The notes beneath the pieces are model-generated. The model had not been told where the DNA came from. It ran no database searches and saw only the letters and a program-made list of their open reading frames with translations. This document shows positions 8,110-17,828 of a DNA stretch of 64,000 nucleotides, one piece after another. Source of the stretch: Roseiflexus sp. GTDB taxonomy: Bacteria > Chloroflexota > Chloroflexia > Chloroflexales > Roseiflexaceae. The stretch is from assembly GCA_017743475.1 (NCBI GenBank), contig JAGHYV010000001.1, forward strand, positions 62,001 to 126,000. The letters are read 5' to 3'. The position numbers were made by a program, and so were the translations under genes. Each line of letters starts with the position of its first letter. Position 1 is the stretch's first letter.

Positions 8110-10481
8110 CTGAAGTCGTTTTCGTTGAGAAAACGATACGCCGGGTCGTTCTGATCGAGGTATACCGCCAGGTGATGTGCCAGCGCGCGCCGGAAGACGG
8201 TCAGACTGCGTGCGAATGAGCCGCGTGCATGCTTCAGGATGTCCATCACAAACCCTTTTTCGTCTGCTGAAGGATCGCTCAGTTTGACCAGCTCGACCAG
8301 CTGCTGCGCTGGTCCTTCTGCAACAACAACCGCACTATCCAGTAGCGACAGCAACTCCTGCTCTGACCAGCGCAACCTGATGCCACCGGACTGCCCGAAC
8401 CCGCCTGGATATGCCGATGGCGTGAACAGCGTGCATACAATACTGGCACGGTGCAGATCGGGAATCAATCGGGCGAACTGTCTGGCGCGGTCATCACCGA
8501 CATCATCGATCACGATCAGGCGCGTTTGCTCGATACCCGGCGGTCGGATCGTCAACCACTCCAGCACCGTCCTGACGTCCGGTATTGTCGGTGTAGCGTT
8601 GGATAACAATTCGTTGAGACGATACAGCAGGATTTGGCTGGATACGTCGTCTTTCAAACCCTTATTTCGGAGACGGCGCCGAAGCGCCGACAGCGAACCA
8701 CCGATCCAGCGCATCCACTCCGCCAGCAACGCCTGTTCACCTTCCGGCAGCCAGAGCAGCAATCCCGGCTGTTTCGCTAGCGCGGTGCACCACCTCTCAC
8801 CGACTGCGCGTCCGATGAAATACGCTATGTCACCATAGGTTGCCGGATCAAAATCGGACAGAGCGACCGGTACTGGCAGGCAGTATTCGGTTGGTTTGCA
8901 GAGTTCATTGTAGAGTGCGATTGCAGCAATCCAACAATCGAATTTACTGCCGACGATAGGTGTGCGCGCCTGTATTATAGCCTGTCGCTGATCGCCGGGT
9001 AGCGCGATTCGTTCCCAAAACTCTCTACAACCTTGCAATTCTTCTGGATCGAATGGGTTTACCGAGAATTCATTCGTTTCCAGCCAATCAGCGACTGGTT
9101 TAGTCCGAACGATGTTCTTTGAAGGTGGAGTGAACAACAGCCATTCGTAGGTCAGGGGTAGTTGATCGACTAGGCGTCGGCGGACGCGCGGATCGGTAAC
9201 CGCCAGGTCGCTTACTTCACGCATGCCGGGGACATCGCCGGGCGAGCTAATTACCTGTACAAGGTATTTTCTTCCTTCCTGATCTTCAGGAAGGGACGCT
9301 AGCATCTCCATCACTGCGACTGCAAGCTCAACTGCGACTGTAAGTTCATGGGTTTCCTTGAAACGATCCAGAAGTTTCGCACACATACGGAGCGAGGTTT
9401 CTGTGCTCTGTCGATCACGTACTGGCGGCAACGGTTCGGCAACGTCGCGGAAGACCTCTGGATGCGCCAACTTAAGCAGCTCGAATATGCCTTTCAATCG
9501 TCTGTTGTCTCCTGCATGGTGGTACTGGGCGGCCTCACGCAAAAGATGCATGACCCTCTCTTTCATAGCAGTGCTGGTCAACTGTGCACGCTGGTCTTTA
9601 AGGGTCCTATCCAGTTCGCTGCGTGCCTGATCCTCCCAGTTTCGGCTCGCTTCATGCTCGAGTGTTTCGGCGGCAAGATGCCATTCGACAAGATCGCGGT
9701 CAAAGAGATCACGTATTTCGCGAATGCGCTCAGATTGCTGATCCAATCGCTCCTGTTGCTGGGCTAATCGCTCCTGGCGTCGCTCGTTGCGTCGCTCATT
9801 GCGCACCTGCCATCCTATGCCGAACACAGCCGATGCGATTGCCAGCCCCACACCTGCGTCGCCGAAGAACCGATTCTTGAATGCCTGCCAGAGGAAAGCT
9901 GCCTGTGTTTCATGCGCAATCCTGATCTTTTCTGATGCACTCTGTCCAGTTGTGTCACGTACTGCGACTTCAATTGTGGTTAAGTCGCCGGTGTGGTCCT
10001 CCAGGAAGCGCATGCCCAGGCGCTGCGGGCGCAGGGCGTCGTCGTCTGCCAGTGTCAGCTGCGGTACGACCGGCGCACCGGTCTCATTGGTAAAAACAAG
10101 GGCGCTGCTGCTGGAGAGTTCAACAGTAATGGTCAGCGGTGCGGCGCCAGCATCGCGTTTCAGCCAGACAACCAGTTCAAACGGTGTGGTCGTAACGGTA
10201 TTGGCGCGGATCAGGCGCGGATGCCGGACGAAGAGTGTACGCCCCGGAAGTGGTACAGATGTGGTATGGTTTGCTTGGAGTGGAGCAGCGTCCTCTTCGA
10301 TGCGGGCAAGAACGGCATAGAAGACAAGTGAGATCGCAATGCCGAAGAATAGCGCCAGCACGAAACGGTCTCGCCAGCGTTGCGCTCTTGCGGCATCTGC
10401 GCCGTGCCTCACCATTTCCAGGAAGATGTACAGGCAGGCGAGAGCCGTGATGAGCGCCGGGAGTATCCAGAGAGCCAGCAT
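8106..10481 (-). CDS. Membrane-anchored protein with coiled coil and degenerate P-loop domain
   Basis: 791 residues. Two membrane helices lie near 3-22 and 38-58, then a beta-rich region (about 80-190) that may be extracytoplasmic, a third membrane helix near 208-225, and a charged Arg/Glu/Gln coiled coil at about 227-310. The C-terminal part has NPF at 475-477, a P-loop position that reads IVGSKFD (509-515) instead of a good Walker A, and a Walker B-like strand RLIVIDDVGDD at about 654-664. It therefore looks like an NTPase that has lost strong nucleotide binding, or a pseudo-ATPase. GGGGAGGG upstream of ATG 10481 supports the start. It is the first gene of the cluster and overlaps the next by 4 bases. 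Confidence 0.75.
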   Translation of the reverse strand: MLALWILPALITALACLYIFLEMVRHGADAARAQRWRDRFVLALFFGIAISLVFYAVLARIEEDAAPLQANHTTSVPLPGRTLFVRHPRLIRANTVTTTPFELVVWLKRDAGAAPLTITVELSSSSALVFTNETGAPVVPQLTLADDDALRPQRLGMRFLEDHTGDLTTIEVAVRDTTGQSASEKIRIAHETQAAFLWQAFKNRFFGDAGVGLAIASAVFGIGWQVRNERRNERRQERLAQQQERLDQQSERIREIRDLFDRDLVEWHLAAETLEHEASRNWEDQARSELDRTLKDQRAQLTSTAMKERVMHLLREAAQYHHAGDNRRLKGIFELLKLAHPEVFRDVAEPLPPVRDRQSTETSLRMCAKLLDRFKETHELTVAVELAVAVMEMLASLPEDQEGRKYLVQVISSPGDVPGMREVSDLAVTDPRVRRRLVDQLPLTYEWLLFTPPSKNIVRTKPVADWLETNEFSVNPFDPEELQGCREFWERIALPGDQRQAIIQARTPIVGSKFDCWIAAIALYNELCKPTEYCLPVPVALSDFDPATYGDIAYFIGRAVGERWCTALAKQPGLLLWLPEGEQALLAEWMRWIGGSLSALRRRLRNKGLKDDVSSQILLYRLNELLSNATPTIPDVRTVLEWLTIRPPGIEQTRLIVIDDVGDDRARQFARLIPDLHRASIVCTLFTPSAYPGGFGQSGGIRLRWSEQELLSLLDSAVVVAEGPAQQLVELVKLSDPSADEKGFVMDILKHARGSFARSLTVFRRALAHHLAVYLDQNDPAYRFLNENDFR

Positions 10482-10579
10482 GATCGCGCCCTCCCCGCAG
10501 ATGTACCCTCAAATATGTATCTTACCACATCAGCGCACAATCCAGAAGGGGCACAGAGTCCCTACGCCCCGGAAGAACG

Positions 10580-10825
10580 GGCATACATGGAGATTGAGAA
10601 TTTACTCCGGTATGCGCCTCGTGCCGTCGGGCTCATGGAGATTGAGAAATACATCCGCTATCCCGCGCGAGCCGTCGGGCTGAAGCCCTCGGCTATGCGA
10701 GGCGAAGCCCCCCTGTGCGGGCTATACCGGAATAATTACTCAAAGACCATAAGCCCTCGGCTATGCAAGGCGAAGCCCGCCTGCGCGGGGTATACCGGAG
10801 TAATTACTCAAAGACCATACAAGGG
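10580..10825 (+). repeat. Repeat family R2, tandem copy upstream of the ATPase cluster
   Basis: The gap 10482-10842 has no gene. It contains two or more R2 units: a phrase GGAGATTGAGAA repeated at about 10590 and 10637, then cores GCCCTCGGCTATGC followed by GAAGCCC and GCGGGGTATACCGGAG, and the tail TAATTACTCAAAGACCATA repeated twice. A weak promoter for the minus-strand cluster could lie at 10500-10545 (TTCTGG and TAAGAT hexamers 17 bp apart on the minus strand), but the -35 match is poor. Confidence 0.75.
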
Positions 10826-10842
10826 GGAAGGCGCACCTGCCG

Positions 10843-11659
10843 CTACGGAACGGTTGCTGCCAGAAGAAGGTAGGTGATGCGTTGATCGCTACCAATTGAA
10901 ATCAGGTTTTTGCGCTGCATACCGATCACAATATCATCAACTTCGAGATCGGTGAGCTGTTTGCGGAACAGTGCGTGGATGTGGTTGCGAAGAGTCGCTA
11001 CCTTTGCAGGTCTGGTGACGCGGTGCTTCTAGAGATGGACGACAACAAAGGCGATGCGTTCGTTTCTTGAGAGTTGGGAAGGGTTGCTCGCGTTCTGAGA
11101 TTCCTGGGAAGAACACTCCCGCACGTCTGTATCAACCGCTGCCGGGGGCGCCTGCACCTGCGCACTGTTGCCGTTCATCACCGGTGCGCTGGTTTCTATT
11201 GCCATGTAATGTGGGTGCAGTGGAATGTCCGTTTTCACCCGGTTCATGCACCGATGCGGACGGGAGCGGAGGGGAGAGATTCTTTTTGATGATCGGTATG
11301 TCGGTCACATCCTCGAAGCGATGTACCTTGACCTGTTTTGCCCGCATATGCTGGATCAGCGGGTCGAAACCGGTATCTTCCGATATAATGTGAAAGTACG
11401 CTGCAGAGTCGCGGACTGCCAGCACACCGAGGTAGAAGGCGATGTGGAAATCGAGCGCATTCGAGCCATTTCCGCTCAGTTTGATATAGGTTGCGCGCAA
11501 TCCCAGGCGCTGCATTGCCGCTGCGAAGTCAACCGGGACTGATTTCTGCGCTGCGCCGACGAAGACGATGACATAGATGTTGGTCTCATTGAGCAGCGGC
11601 ACGAGGTCGGGCTGGACGTTCTCGTAGTCGATGAGAACATAGTTGCGTTGTGCTGGCAT
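10843..11659 (-). pseudogene. NYN-domain protein gene, disrupted
   Basis: The N-terminal part (ATG 11659) encodes a NYN domain, the PIN-like fold of LabA/YacP-type RNases: NYVLIDYENVQPD, then YIKLSGNGSNALDFH and HIISEDTGFDPLI keep the acidic residues expected for metal binding. After about residue 135 the coding signal moves to another frame between about 11130 and 11290 (single-base shift). It then meets an in-frame TAG at 11029-11031, after which the same frame continues with KHRVTRPAKVATLRNHIHA to a TAA/TAG region at 10843. The continuous protein-like sequence past the stop shows the gene was once longer, about 270 residues. The catalytic domain itself could still be made as a shorter protein. 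Confidence 0.7.
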
Positions 11660-11744
11660 ACGCACGTCCTGGCGCTGAGATGGTACACAAGCTCAGTGTA
11701 CCAGGTGAGATAACCAATCCATAACCAGATGAGAAACTCACGTG

Positions 11745-12434
11745 ATGAAACCGCTCATTGAAGTTCACGATGTCGTCAAAATCTATCGGATGGGGGATGT
11801 AGAGGTGCATGCGCTGCGTGGCGTGTCACTCGCCATCGACGAAGGCGAGATGGTTGCCATCATGGGTCCGTCCGGCAGTGGCAAAAGCACCCTGATGAAT
11901 ATCCTGGGATGTCTCGATCAGCCGACGAGCGGAACCTACCTGCTCGACGGTGTTGATGTGGGCAGCCTGAACGATGACGAACTGGCGGCGATCCGCAACC
12001 AGAAGATCGGATTTGTCTTCCAGCAGTATATGCTGCTGCCGCGTACCACGGCGCTGCGCAACGTCGAACTGCCGCTGCTTTACAGCTTTGGCAACGGGCT
12101 TGATCGCACGGCACGCGCACGTGCGGCGCTTGAAGCGGTCGGTATGGGCGACCGCATGCACCACAAGCCGAATGAACTCTCCGGCGGACAGCAACAGCGG
12201 GTTGCGATTGCGCGCGCGCTGGTCAACAATCCACGCATTATTCTGGCGGATGAGCCGACGGGTGCGCTGGACACGAAGACCGGCGAGGAGATCATGGGTA
12301 TTTTCGAGCGGTTGAACCGCGAGCGTGGCATTACCGTAATCCTGGTGACTCACGAGCATGATGTTGCCCGTCACGCCGAACGGATCATTCATATGCGTGA
12401 CGGGCAAATCGCCAATGTTACAGCACGCGTGTGA
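11745..12434 (+). CDS. ABC transporter ATP-binding protein, LolD/MacB type
   Basis: About 229 residues, a complete ABC ATPase: Walker [10 protein letters not shown] near 42-50, Q-loop [10 protein letters not shown], signature LSGGQQQR, Walker [12 protein letters not shown] and switch His in LVTHEHD. The length and the motif pattern match the LolD/MacB/FtsE-like subfamily that works with MacB-type permeases in lipoprotein handling, peptide export or division. No permease gene adjoins it, so its partner is elsewhere. The start may be GTG 11742 or ATG 11745. Its last 17 bases overlap the convergent M16C protease gene. Confidence 0.9.
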   Translation: MKPLIEVHDVVKIYRMGDVEVHALRGVSLAIDEGEMVAIMGPSGSGKSTLMNILGCLDQPTSGTYLLDGVDVGSLNDDELAAIRNQKIGFVFQQYMLLPRTTALRNVELPLLYSFGNGLDRTARARAALEAVGMGDRMHHKPNELSGGQQQRVAIARALVNNPRIILADEPTGALDTKTGEEIMGIFERLNRERGITVILVTHEHDVARHAERIIHMRDGQIANVTARV

Positions 12435-15324
12435 TCCCGTCAAACAACGCGCGTTCCTGGTTGGCGGCAGTTATGGCGTCCTCACTTCCCATCACAACGA
12501 GCGCAGCGTTTTCGCGCAGCATGTCGAGCACATCGGCAAACGTGCGGAAGTCGGCGGGAGTCGTGCTCAGCACCTCATCGCGCACCTGCTGACGATAGGC
12601 GTCATCATCCCCGACGATATGGCGCGCCATCTCGGTAAAACCCCGCGCGTCGGGGAGCTGGTACGCATCGAGTTCGGCGATGACGCCGATGATGGCACGG
12701 GTCAACTCCTTCTCGCTCAGTTCGAGCTGGCGCAAAAATTCGGCGGAACGGTCGTAGACTTCGATGGTGCGCAGCAGGTTGGGATCGCGGTACGACGTAT
12801 AACTGAACATGCCGGATCGCGGGTCGAACGAGCAGAAGCTGCCGTAAGCTCCGCCCTGCTCACGGATCTGTTCCCATAGCCAGGTGGTCATCAGGTAGCG
12901 TGTCACCACCAGCGCCGAGCCGTGCAGCCGGTACCCCAGGCGATACAGACTGGCGCCTTTGGCGACGTAGTTGACATTCGCGGGAATGATCAACCCTTCC
13001 GATGGTGCGCCAGGCTGCGGGTTCCATGCCGCCAGCGCAGGTTTGCCAGCAGGCAGCCGGTCGAGGAATGCTTCGAGACGGGGACAGAACCGATCCCAAC
13101 CTGCGGCATCCACAGTCACGTTGACCAGCAGGGCGCTCCGATCAACCAGCAGGGTGCGCATCCGCTCCAGTGCAGTGTATACCGTATCCCATTCCTCATC
13201 GATAGCCTGCTCGACGCGGCGCAGGAAGAGGAGGTAGCTGACCCCGCCGATCTGCTCCGCTGCCCAGTCGGCTTCGTTGAACCGTGCGCGCAGGCGTGTG
13301 TTAACGACCGTGTGACCGGCCGGGATCAGGCTGGCTTCACGCGACGCACGTTCTTCGCGCACAATCTGGCGAATGCGGTCGCGGTTGTCAAGACGGGCGG
13401 AGTGAACAACGTCGTGCAGGATGTCGAGCAGCGCATCGCTTTTCTCCAGAATTGCCTTCCCGCGCAGGAACAGCCAGGCGGCGCCATCACTCTGCCCACG
13501 CATCGCGGACGTGAACGTTTGGGGAAAGATGCCGCCGGTATCGCGCCCGATCCGCTGCGTCAAGTGGATGATGTCGTCGTGCTGCGTACCGGTTTCGAGG
13601 AGCGCACGCCCGAAAATAGTGACATATGGGAGCAACTCCTGTGGCAGCGTATGCAGGTTCATGCCAACGTCGATGTACACGATCCCGTTGGTGAAAAGGT
13701 CGTGCAGCAGCACGCGTGTTGCACTAATGCGCACCTCTTCGGTAGGCGTGGTCTTGATCTTCCGGTCGAGATCGGCAATTGTCAGACTAGGGAGCAACGC
13801 AAGCGCCTCTGGCGGATCGGGCGTCTCCTGGATCTGCTTGAGACGCGCAGCGGTTGCGGCGATCTGTTCGATCTGTGCATCATCGAGAGTAGCACGGATC
13901 GCCGCGAGGCGCTCACGCTCGGCAGCGTTCTGGCGATTGGTCAATTCAAGATCAGGCACGAGCACGACTGTTGTGCGGTGCGGATTGCGCAGGAGCCGCT
14001 CTTCGATCACGCGCTCGAAGAAGCGCCCCTCGTTGTGCAGACGCTGCTTGACTGTGCGCAGCGGTGCCTCGAACATTAACGGCGCCAGCGGATCCTCACC
14101 GTAGAGCCAGGTGTCGAGTGCGCGGAACAGCACAACCAGACCGCGTGGATACGAACCGGTGTTGTTCTCGCGCAACTGAAACTCGACCGTGTTGACTGCC
14201 GCTTCAATTGTTTGCGGATCAATCCCATCGTGCGCCAGGCGTCCGAGCGTGTCGATAATCATGTTCTCGACATCGCGCACATGTTCGCCTTTGACCCCTT
14301 TCAGACCCACGGTAAAGAACGTCTGACGCAGGCGGGCAAACCCCGAACCGGTGAGGTTCTCTCCCAGCCCGGAATCGATCAGGGCTTTGCGCAACGGGGA
14401 AGCTGGGGTGCCGACCAGCGCATGCTCCAGGATGTCAAGCGCCAGCGCTTCTTCAACATCGGGCGGATCGGGCAGGAGCCAGTTGACCGTCACCATATGT
14501 TTGTCGGCGCTGCTCGGACCGGCGGGATATGGAACCTCAAGGCGTTGCGGTTCGCGGAATGGTGGTTGCAGCGGGATCGTCGCGTCGACAGAGATGCGCT
14601 CGAAAGGTGCAAGCACGCGCTCCAGCAGGCGCAGGCGTTCTTCCGGATCATCATCGCCGTAGAAGAAGATCAGGGCGTTTGAAGGATGGTAGTAGCGCTC
14701 ATGAAACGCCCTGAACTGTTCGTAGGTCAGGTTTGGAATAACTGCCGGATCGCCGCCAGAGTCGAAGCTGTAGACATGACCAGGGAACAGCGACCGCTGT
14801 ACCGCAACATAGAGCACCCGGTCGGGCGAAGCATTAGCGCCCTTCATCTCGTTGAAGACCACGCCGCGGTATTCCAGCGACCCGTCTTCATTCAGTTCGT
14901 AACGCCACCCTTCCTGCTGCAACACCTCCGGCGTAATGCGCGGACGAAAGACGGCATCGAGATAGACATCGATCAGGTTGTAGAAATCTTTTGCATTTGT
15001 GGACGCAACCGGATAGACAGTTTTATCTGAAAAGGTGATAGCATTGAGGAATGTTTTGAGCGACCCTTTGAGCAATTCGACGAACGGTTTCTTCAGCGGG
15101 TACTTTTCGGAGCCACACAGGACGCTGTGTTCAAGAATATGCGCCACACCGGTTGAGTCAGGCGGCAGGGTGCGGAAGGTGATACCAAAGACCTTATTTT
15201 CGTCATCGTTGATCAGCGAGAGGAGTTCGGCACCAGTAGCAACGTGGCGATAAAGACGCGCCAGAGTGTTCAATTCAGGGATCTGCTGCTCACGGAGCAG
15301 TTCGAAGCCGTGTGTGATGTTCAT
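12418..15324 (-). CDS. M16C zinc metalloprotease, presequence-protease (PreP) type
   Basis: 968 residues, the usual length for PreP/Cym1-like enzymes. The inverted zinc motif HILEH lies at 62-66 with the family context [12 protein letters not shown] and [11 protein letters not shown], and a downstream acidic helix (VVFNEMKGA) supplies the third ligand. Such enzymes enclose and degrade short unfolded peptides in a two-half chamber; the C-terminal half (for example [15 protein letters not shown]) corresponds to the catalytically silent partner domains. No signal peptide is seen, so it is probably cytoplasmic. The gene stands alone, convergent with the ABC ATPase, and is followed upstream by repeat-rich DNA. 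Confidence 0.9.
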   Translation of the reverse strand: MNITHGFELLREQQIPELNTLARLYRHVATGAELLSLINDDENKVFGITFRTLPPDSTGVAHILEHSVLCGSEKYPLKKPFVELLKGSLKTFLNAITFSDKTVYPVASTNAKDFYNLIDVYLDAVFRPRITPEVLQQEGWRYELNEDGSLEYRGVVFNEMKGANASPDRVLYVAVQRSLFPGHVYSFDSGGDPAVIPNLTYEQFRAFHERYYHPSNALIFFYGDDDPEERLRLLERVLAPFERISVDATIPLQPPFREPQRLEVPYPAGPSSADKHMVTVNWLLPDPPDVEEALALDILEHALVGTPASPLRKALIDSGLGENLTGSGFARLRQTFFTVGLKGVKGEHVRDVENMIIDTLGRLAHDGIDPQTIEAAVNTVEFQLRENNTGSYPRGLVVLFRALDTWLYGEDPLAPLMFEAPLRTVKQRLHNEGRFFERVIEERLLRNPHRTTVVLVPDLELTNRQNAAERERLAAIRATLDDAQIEQIAATAARLKQIQETPDPPEALALLPSLTIADLDRKIKTTPTEEVRISATRVLLHDLFTNGIVYIDVGMNLHTLPQELLPYVTIFGRALLETGTQHDDIIHLTQRIGRDTGGIFPQTFTSAMRGQSDGAAWLFLRGKAILEKSDALLDILHDVVHSARLDNRDRIRQIVREERASREASLIPAGHTVVNTRLRARFNEADWAAEQIGGVSYLLFLRRVEQAIDEEWDTVYTALERMRTLLVDRSALLVNVTVDAAGWDRFCPRLEAFLDRLPAGKPALAAWNPQPGAPSEGLIIPANVNYVAKGASLYRLGYRLHGSALVVTRYLMTTWLWEQIREQGGAYGSFCSFDPRSGMFSYTSYRDPNLLRTIEVYDRSAEFLRQLELSEKELTRAIIGVIAELDAYQLPDARGFTEMARHIVGDDDAYRQQVRDEVLSTTPADFRTFADVLDMLRENAALVVMGSEDAITAANQERALFDGITRVL

Positions 15325-15414
15325 TGCTGCCTCAATTCATGAATTGTGTTCAGGATTCTCAGAAATTGTACCAGATTTGGGTCAACGGCGAAGGACCGGC
15401 AGGTGTCGCATTGC

Positions 15415-15476
15415 TGAGAACCAAGAATCAAGAACCAAGAACCGGGAACTGAGAACCGGGAACCGAGAACCGTGCT
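15415..15476. repeat. Low-complexity GAACC repeat tract
   Basis: A run of imperfect short units of the type AAGAACCGGGAACTGAGAACC. A complementary-strand version (GGTTCC/GGTTCTC units) lies at 44848-44901, so this is a dispersed simple repeat of this genome. It lies in the gene-free gap 15325-15737. Confidence 0.75.
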
Positions 15477-15484
15477 CACCTTAC

Positions 15485-15560
15485 GGCATTTCTCAGATGT
15501 GTTGACCATCGTTCGCGTCTACGTGTCGCATGAGGTGCGTGCTTTCGGCAGAGTGGAGAT
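15485..15560 (+). repeat. Repeat family R1, left-half copy
   Basis: Starts with GGCATTTCTCAGATGTGTTG and follows the same order of short phrases (TTGACC, TGTCGCATGAGG, CTTTCGGCAGAGTG) as the complete copies at 20266-20428 and 25789-25955. It stops where an R2 unit begins. Its right half may be the fragment at 16968-17018, on the far side of the IS630 remnant. Confidence 0.65.
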
Positions 15561-15735
15561 TGAGCACTTAATCCGGTATGCCGAACGAGCCGTGGGGCTA
15601 AAGCCCTCGGCTATAGAATGCAAAGCCCGCCTGCGCGGGCTATACCAGATTATTTGTTCAAAGACCATAAGCCCTCGGCTATGCAAGGCGAAGCCCGCCT
15701 ACGCGGGCTATAGCGGAGTAATTACTCAAAGACCG
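15557..15735 (+). repeat. Repeat family R2, two units
   Basis: Carries GGAGATTGAGCACTTAATCC, GCCCTCGGCTAT cores, GCCCGCCTGCGCGGGC palindromes and the TTACTCAAAGACC tail, as in the copy at 10580-10825. It directly abuts the left end of the IS630 remnant. Confidence 0.75.
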
Positions 15736-15737
15736 TA

Positions 15738-16937
15738 AGTAGTCCGTAAACTAAGTTTCCTTGTATTTTTCATTCTCGGGATGGACTTTGGTGGAGTGGC
15801 TATTGAGCTTGGTTCGAGCGGCCTGGATGGAGAACTGCCAGTTGATCTCGATCGCCTTGGCGCTGCGCTCGTTGAACAAGGCCAACACCTCGCGGCCTAA
15901 GGTCTGGATCGATGGAATGCGCCTGTTGAGGCAGAGGCGCGAGATCACTGCGAACTCGCACTCGATCATATTGAGCCAGGAGGCCGACTTGGGTGTGGAG
16001 ATGAACTCGAAACGCTCTACTAAGGCAAACGCATCTTCAGTCGGTACATGCTCATAGAAGGCACTGGCGTTGTGGGTGTTGAGATTGTCCGGTACCAGTC
16101 GGATCTTGATCGCGTTTGGATACTAGGCGGCAAGTGCTTGGCAAAACAGCGTGTACCTCGTTTGGTGCGCTGTGGGTGTACCTGCGCTAGGCGCGTGCCA
16201 GTCAGCGGTTCGATTGCCGCCAGCAGCGCATACGAGCCAAGCTTTTCATACTCGTAGTGCTGTTTTCGTGGCTTGCCTGGCTGCATCGCCGCCGGAACGA
16301 GGGTGTCGCCGATCAGAAAGCAGGGCCGTTCGTCATAGCAGATTACCGGACAGTGCGGGTCATACGGCAGCGCATAGAGTGCCAGAATGCGCTCCATCTG
16401 GGCCAGAAAGGCCGCATTGAGTGTGCCAAAGCACCAAGTCTGCTGTCCATGGGGCTTCAGCTCGTTTTTTTAGAATTGTGCCAACCATCGTATGCGAGAT
16501 CGTCGCACAGAAGCCAGCTTCGACGACTTGCTCGGCCAGGAGGCGCAAGGTCCAGCGGTCATGGCCTTCTGGTGCATCGCTCCATGCCAATGCCGTGACT
16601 TGGGCGCGCTGAGCGCCATCAATGACAATCGGACGGCCAGAACGCGGCGCATCGTACAGACAGTCCAACCCTTTGGTGCGGCAGCCGTTGCGCCAAGCGG
16701 CGACCGTGGCGTAGGTCACATCGAGCGTTTCAGCCACCGCACTCAGGGTCTTGCCGCGATCGAGTTCGAGCAGCGCGGTCGCGCGCTTGAACGTCTTGAC
16801 AGCGAGCGTACCTTTGGCAAGCAGTCCTTCAAGCGTGGTGCGGTCGTTCTCTGTCAGGGTCAGGTGATCTTTACTTCATACCACCAGCCTATCCGATATC
16901 ACCTCGGAATGCAAGAGAACTCAGTTTACGGATTACT
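15738..16937 (-). mobile_element. Decayed IS630-family insertion sequence
   Basis: The element is bounded by imperfect 26-bp inverted repeats, 15738-15763 and 16912-16937, agreeing at about 22 of 26 positions (core TCCGTAAACT). Total length is about 1200 bp, normal for IS630. TA dinucleotides occur at both edges, but an exact TA target duplication cannot be assigned. It contains one disrupted transposase gene on the minus strand. Confidence 0.8.
15751..16875 (-). pseudogene. IS630-family transposase, multiply disrupted
   Basis: The protein can be followed through three frames. Frame one has the helix-turn-helix region (LSAVAETLDVTYATVAAWRN, GRPIVIDGAQRAQV). A run of seven A on the coding strand at 16465-16471 marks the shift into frame two, which has the DDE core (PVICYDERPCFLIGD). 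A second shift near 16110-16170 leads to PDNLNTHNASAFYEHVP and SASWLNMIECEFAVISR, the later catalytic Asp and Glu region. An in-frame TAG also lies between them. No single frame covers the enzyme, so it is dead or at best needs recoding. Confidence 0.8.
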
Positions 16938-16967
16938 AAGGAGCGCGCGATAGTGATTGCGGTCGTC

Positions 16968-17018
16968 CAAGGAGTGTTCAACCTTGCCCGGCAGGTTCAA
17001 CCTTTGTGAGAACTGCTA
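16968..17018 (+). repeat. Repeat family R1, right-end fragment
   Basis: Ends in GTTCAACCTTTGTGAGAACT followed by GCTAT, matching the right end of the full R1 copy at 25789-25955. It may be the other half of the copy cut at 15560. Confidence 0.55.
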
Positions 17019-17065
17019 TTCATTACTATCCGTGCCGATCCGCCATATCCGTGCCGATCCGTGTT

Positions 17066-17135
17066 CTATTTCGGCTATCTAAGGCAAAGCCCTCCTGCAC
17101 AGGCGAGAGCGGGATAATTGCTCCACAACCATATC
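17066..17135 (+). repeat. Degenerate R2 unit
   Basis: TTCGGCTATCTAAGGCAAAG, CCTCCTGCACAGGCG and GATAATTGCTC follow the order of the R2 core and tail with many substitutions. The rest of 16938-17241 holds no gene; 17030-17060 is an inverted copy of a short phrase found near 362-385. Confidence 0.5.
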
Positions 17136-17241
17136 GTTCAGGCACTCAGCTCGAAAGAAGCGATGCGGAGCGGCACTGTGTGGTGTCAGGGTCAGTGCAG
17201 CATCGTTCTGCAACAGGAGAGCATATGCGCGCTCGCCGACA

Positions 17242-17442
17242 TCACTCACGCGCAGTATGCGCCTGTTCCGGTGGGCAGGAGTCGTCAGCATAGGAACAGA
17301 ACACACAGCAATCGCCCGGCTTAGGGTGCAAAAGCACGCCACACTGTGGGCAGGGATACACAACAACGCACGCATTGTCAGGCATTAGCGCATCGCTGTC
17401 ATTATGACAGACTGGACAATGAAGCACGGTTTCATGTTTCAT
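17242..17442 (-). CDS. Small zinc-ribbon protein with GDCCVFC motif
   Basis: 66 residues. CPVCHND near the N terminus and CPQCGVLLHPKPGDCCVFC make a compact Cys-rich protein of the GDCCVxC family, whose members in other bacteria can be selenoproteins. Here all positions are read as Cys and no in-frame TGA occurs. The function is unknown; metal binding or a redox role is likely. ATG 17442 is preceded by AGGTAA. The short spacing to other genes gives no functional hint. Confidence 0.8.
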   Translation of the reverse strand: MKHETVLHCPVCHNDSDALMPDNACVVVYPCPQCGVLLHPKPGDCCVFCSYADDSCPPEQAHTARE

Positions 17443-17501
17443 ACGTTACCTGCCATAACCCGCTGTTAGCGTCGATAACCTTTGCGCGAGGATCTGCCCG
17501 A

Positions 17502-17828
17502 TCAGAAAACGGTAGATCCAATCGGCTCTGTCGGACCGCGAAATTCGAATGCGAACTGACCGAAAGCCGTCAGAATGATAATCTCACCGCTCTGAAAGAT
17601 CATCCCTTCGCCCGCTACAGCGACTCCCAGGATATTCTGGTACAGCAGAGAGACCATCAGCCGTTTCTTTGCAATGATCCCCTGATCGTAGAAGATAAGC
17701 CGACGATCAGTTATGCCGACGAATCCAGTCCCAATACCTTTGCAGTCGTAGACAGCATACAGCGTCTTTCCTGGAAGCAGATACGCCACGATTTGACGGT
17801 ACTGCGTTTCATTATCATAAACTGGCAA
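17502..17828 (-). CDS. Small PH-like (bacterial PH domain) protein
   Basis: 108 residues. The pattern YLLPGKTLYAVYDCKGIGTG, then GITDRRLIFYDQG and ILTAFGQFAFEFRG resembles bacterial pleckstrin-homology domains, a small beta-barrel followed by a helix, found alone in many cytosolic proteins of unknown role. The start is probably TTG 17828; no better in-frame ATG lies near the N terminus. Confidence in the fold is moderate. Confidence 0.7.
   Translation of the reverse strand: MPVYDNETQYRQIVAYLLPGKTLYAVYDCKGIGTGFVGITDRRLIFYDQGIIAKKRLMVSLLYQNILGVAVAGEGMIFQSGEIIILTAFGQFAFEFRGPTEPIGSTVF

Noticed and set aside
12922-14079. Plus-strand open frame of 385 codons
   Set aside because: It is antisense to the M16C protease and has no recognisable domain or ribosome binding site.
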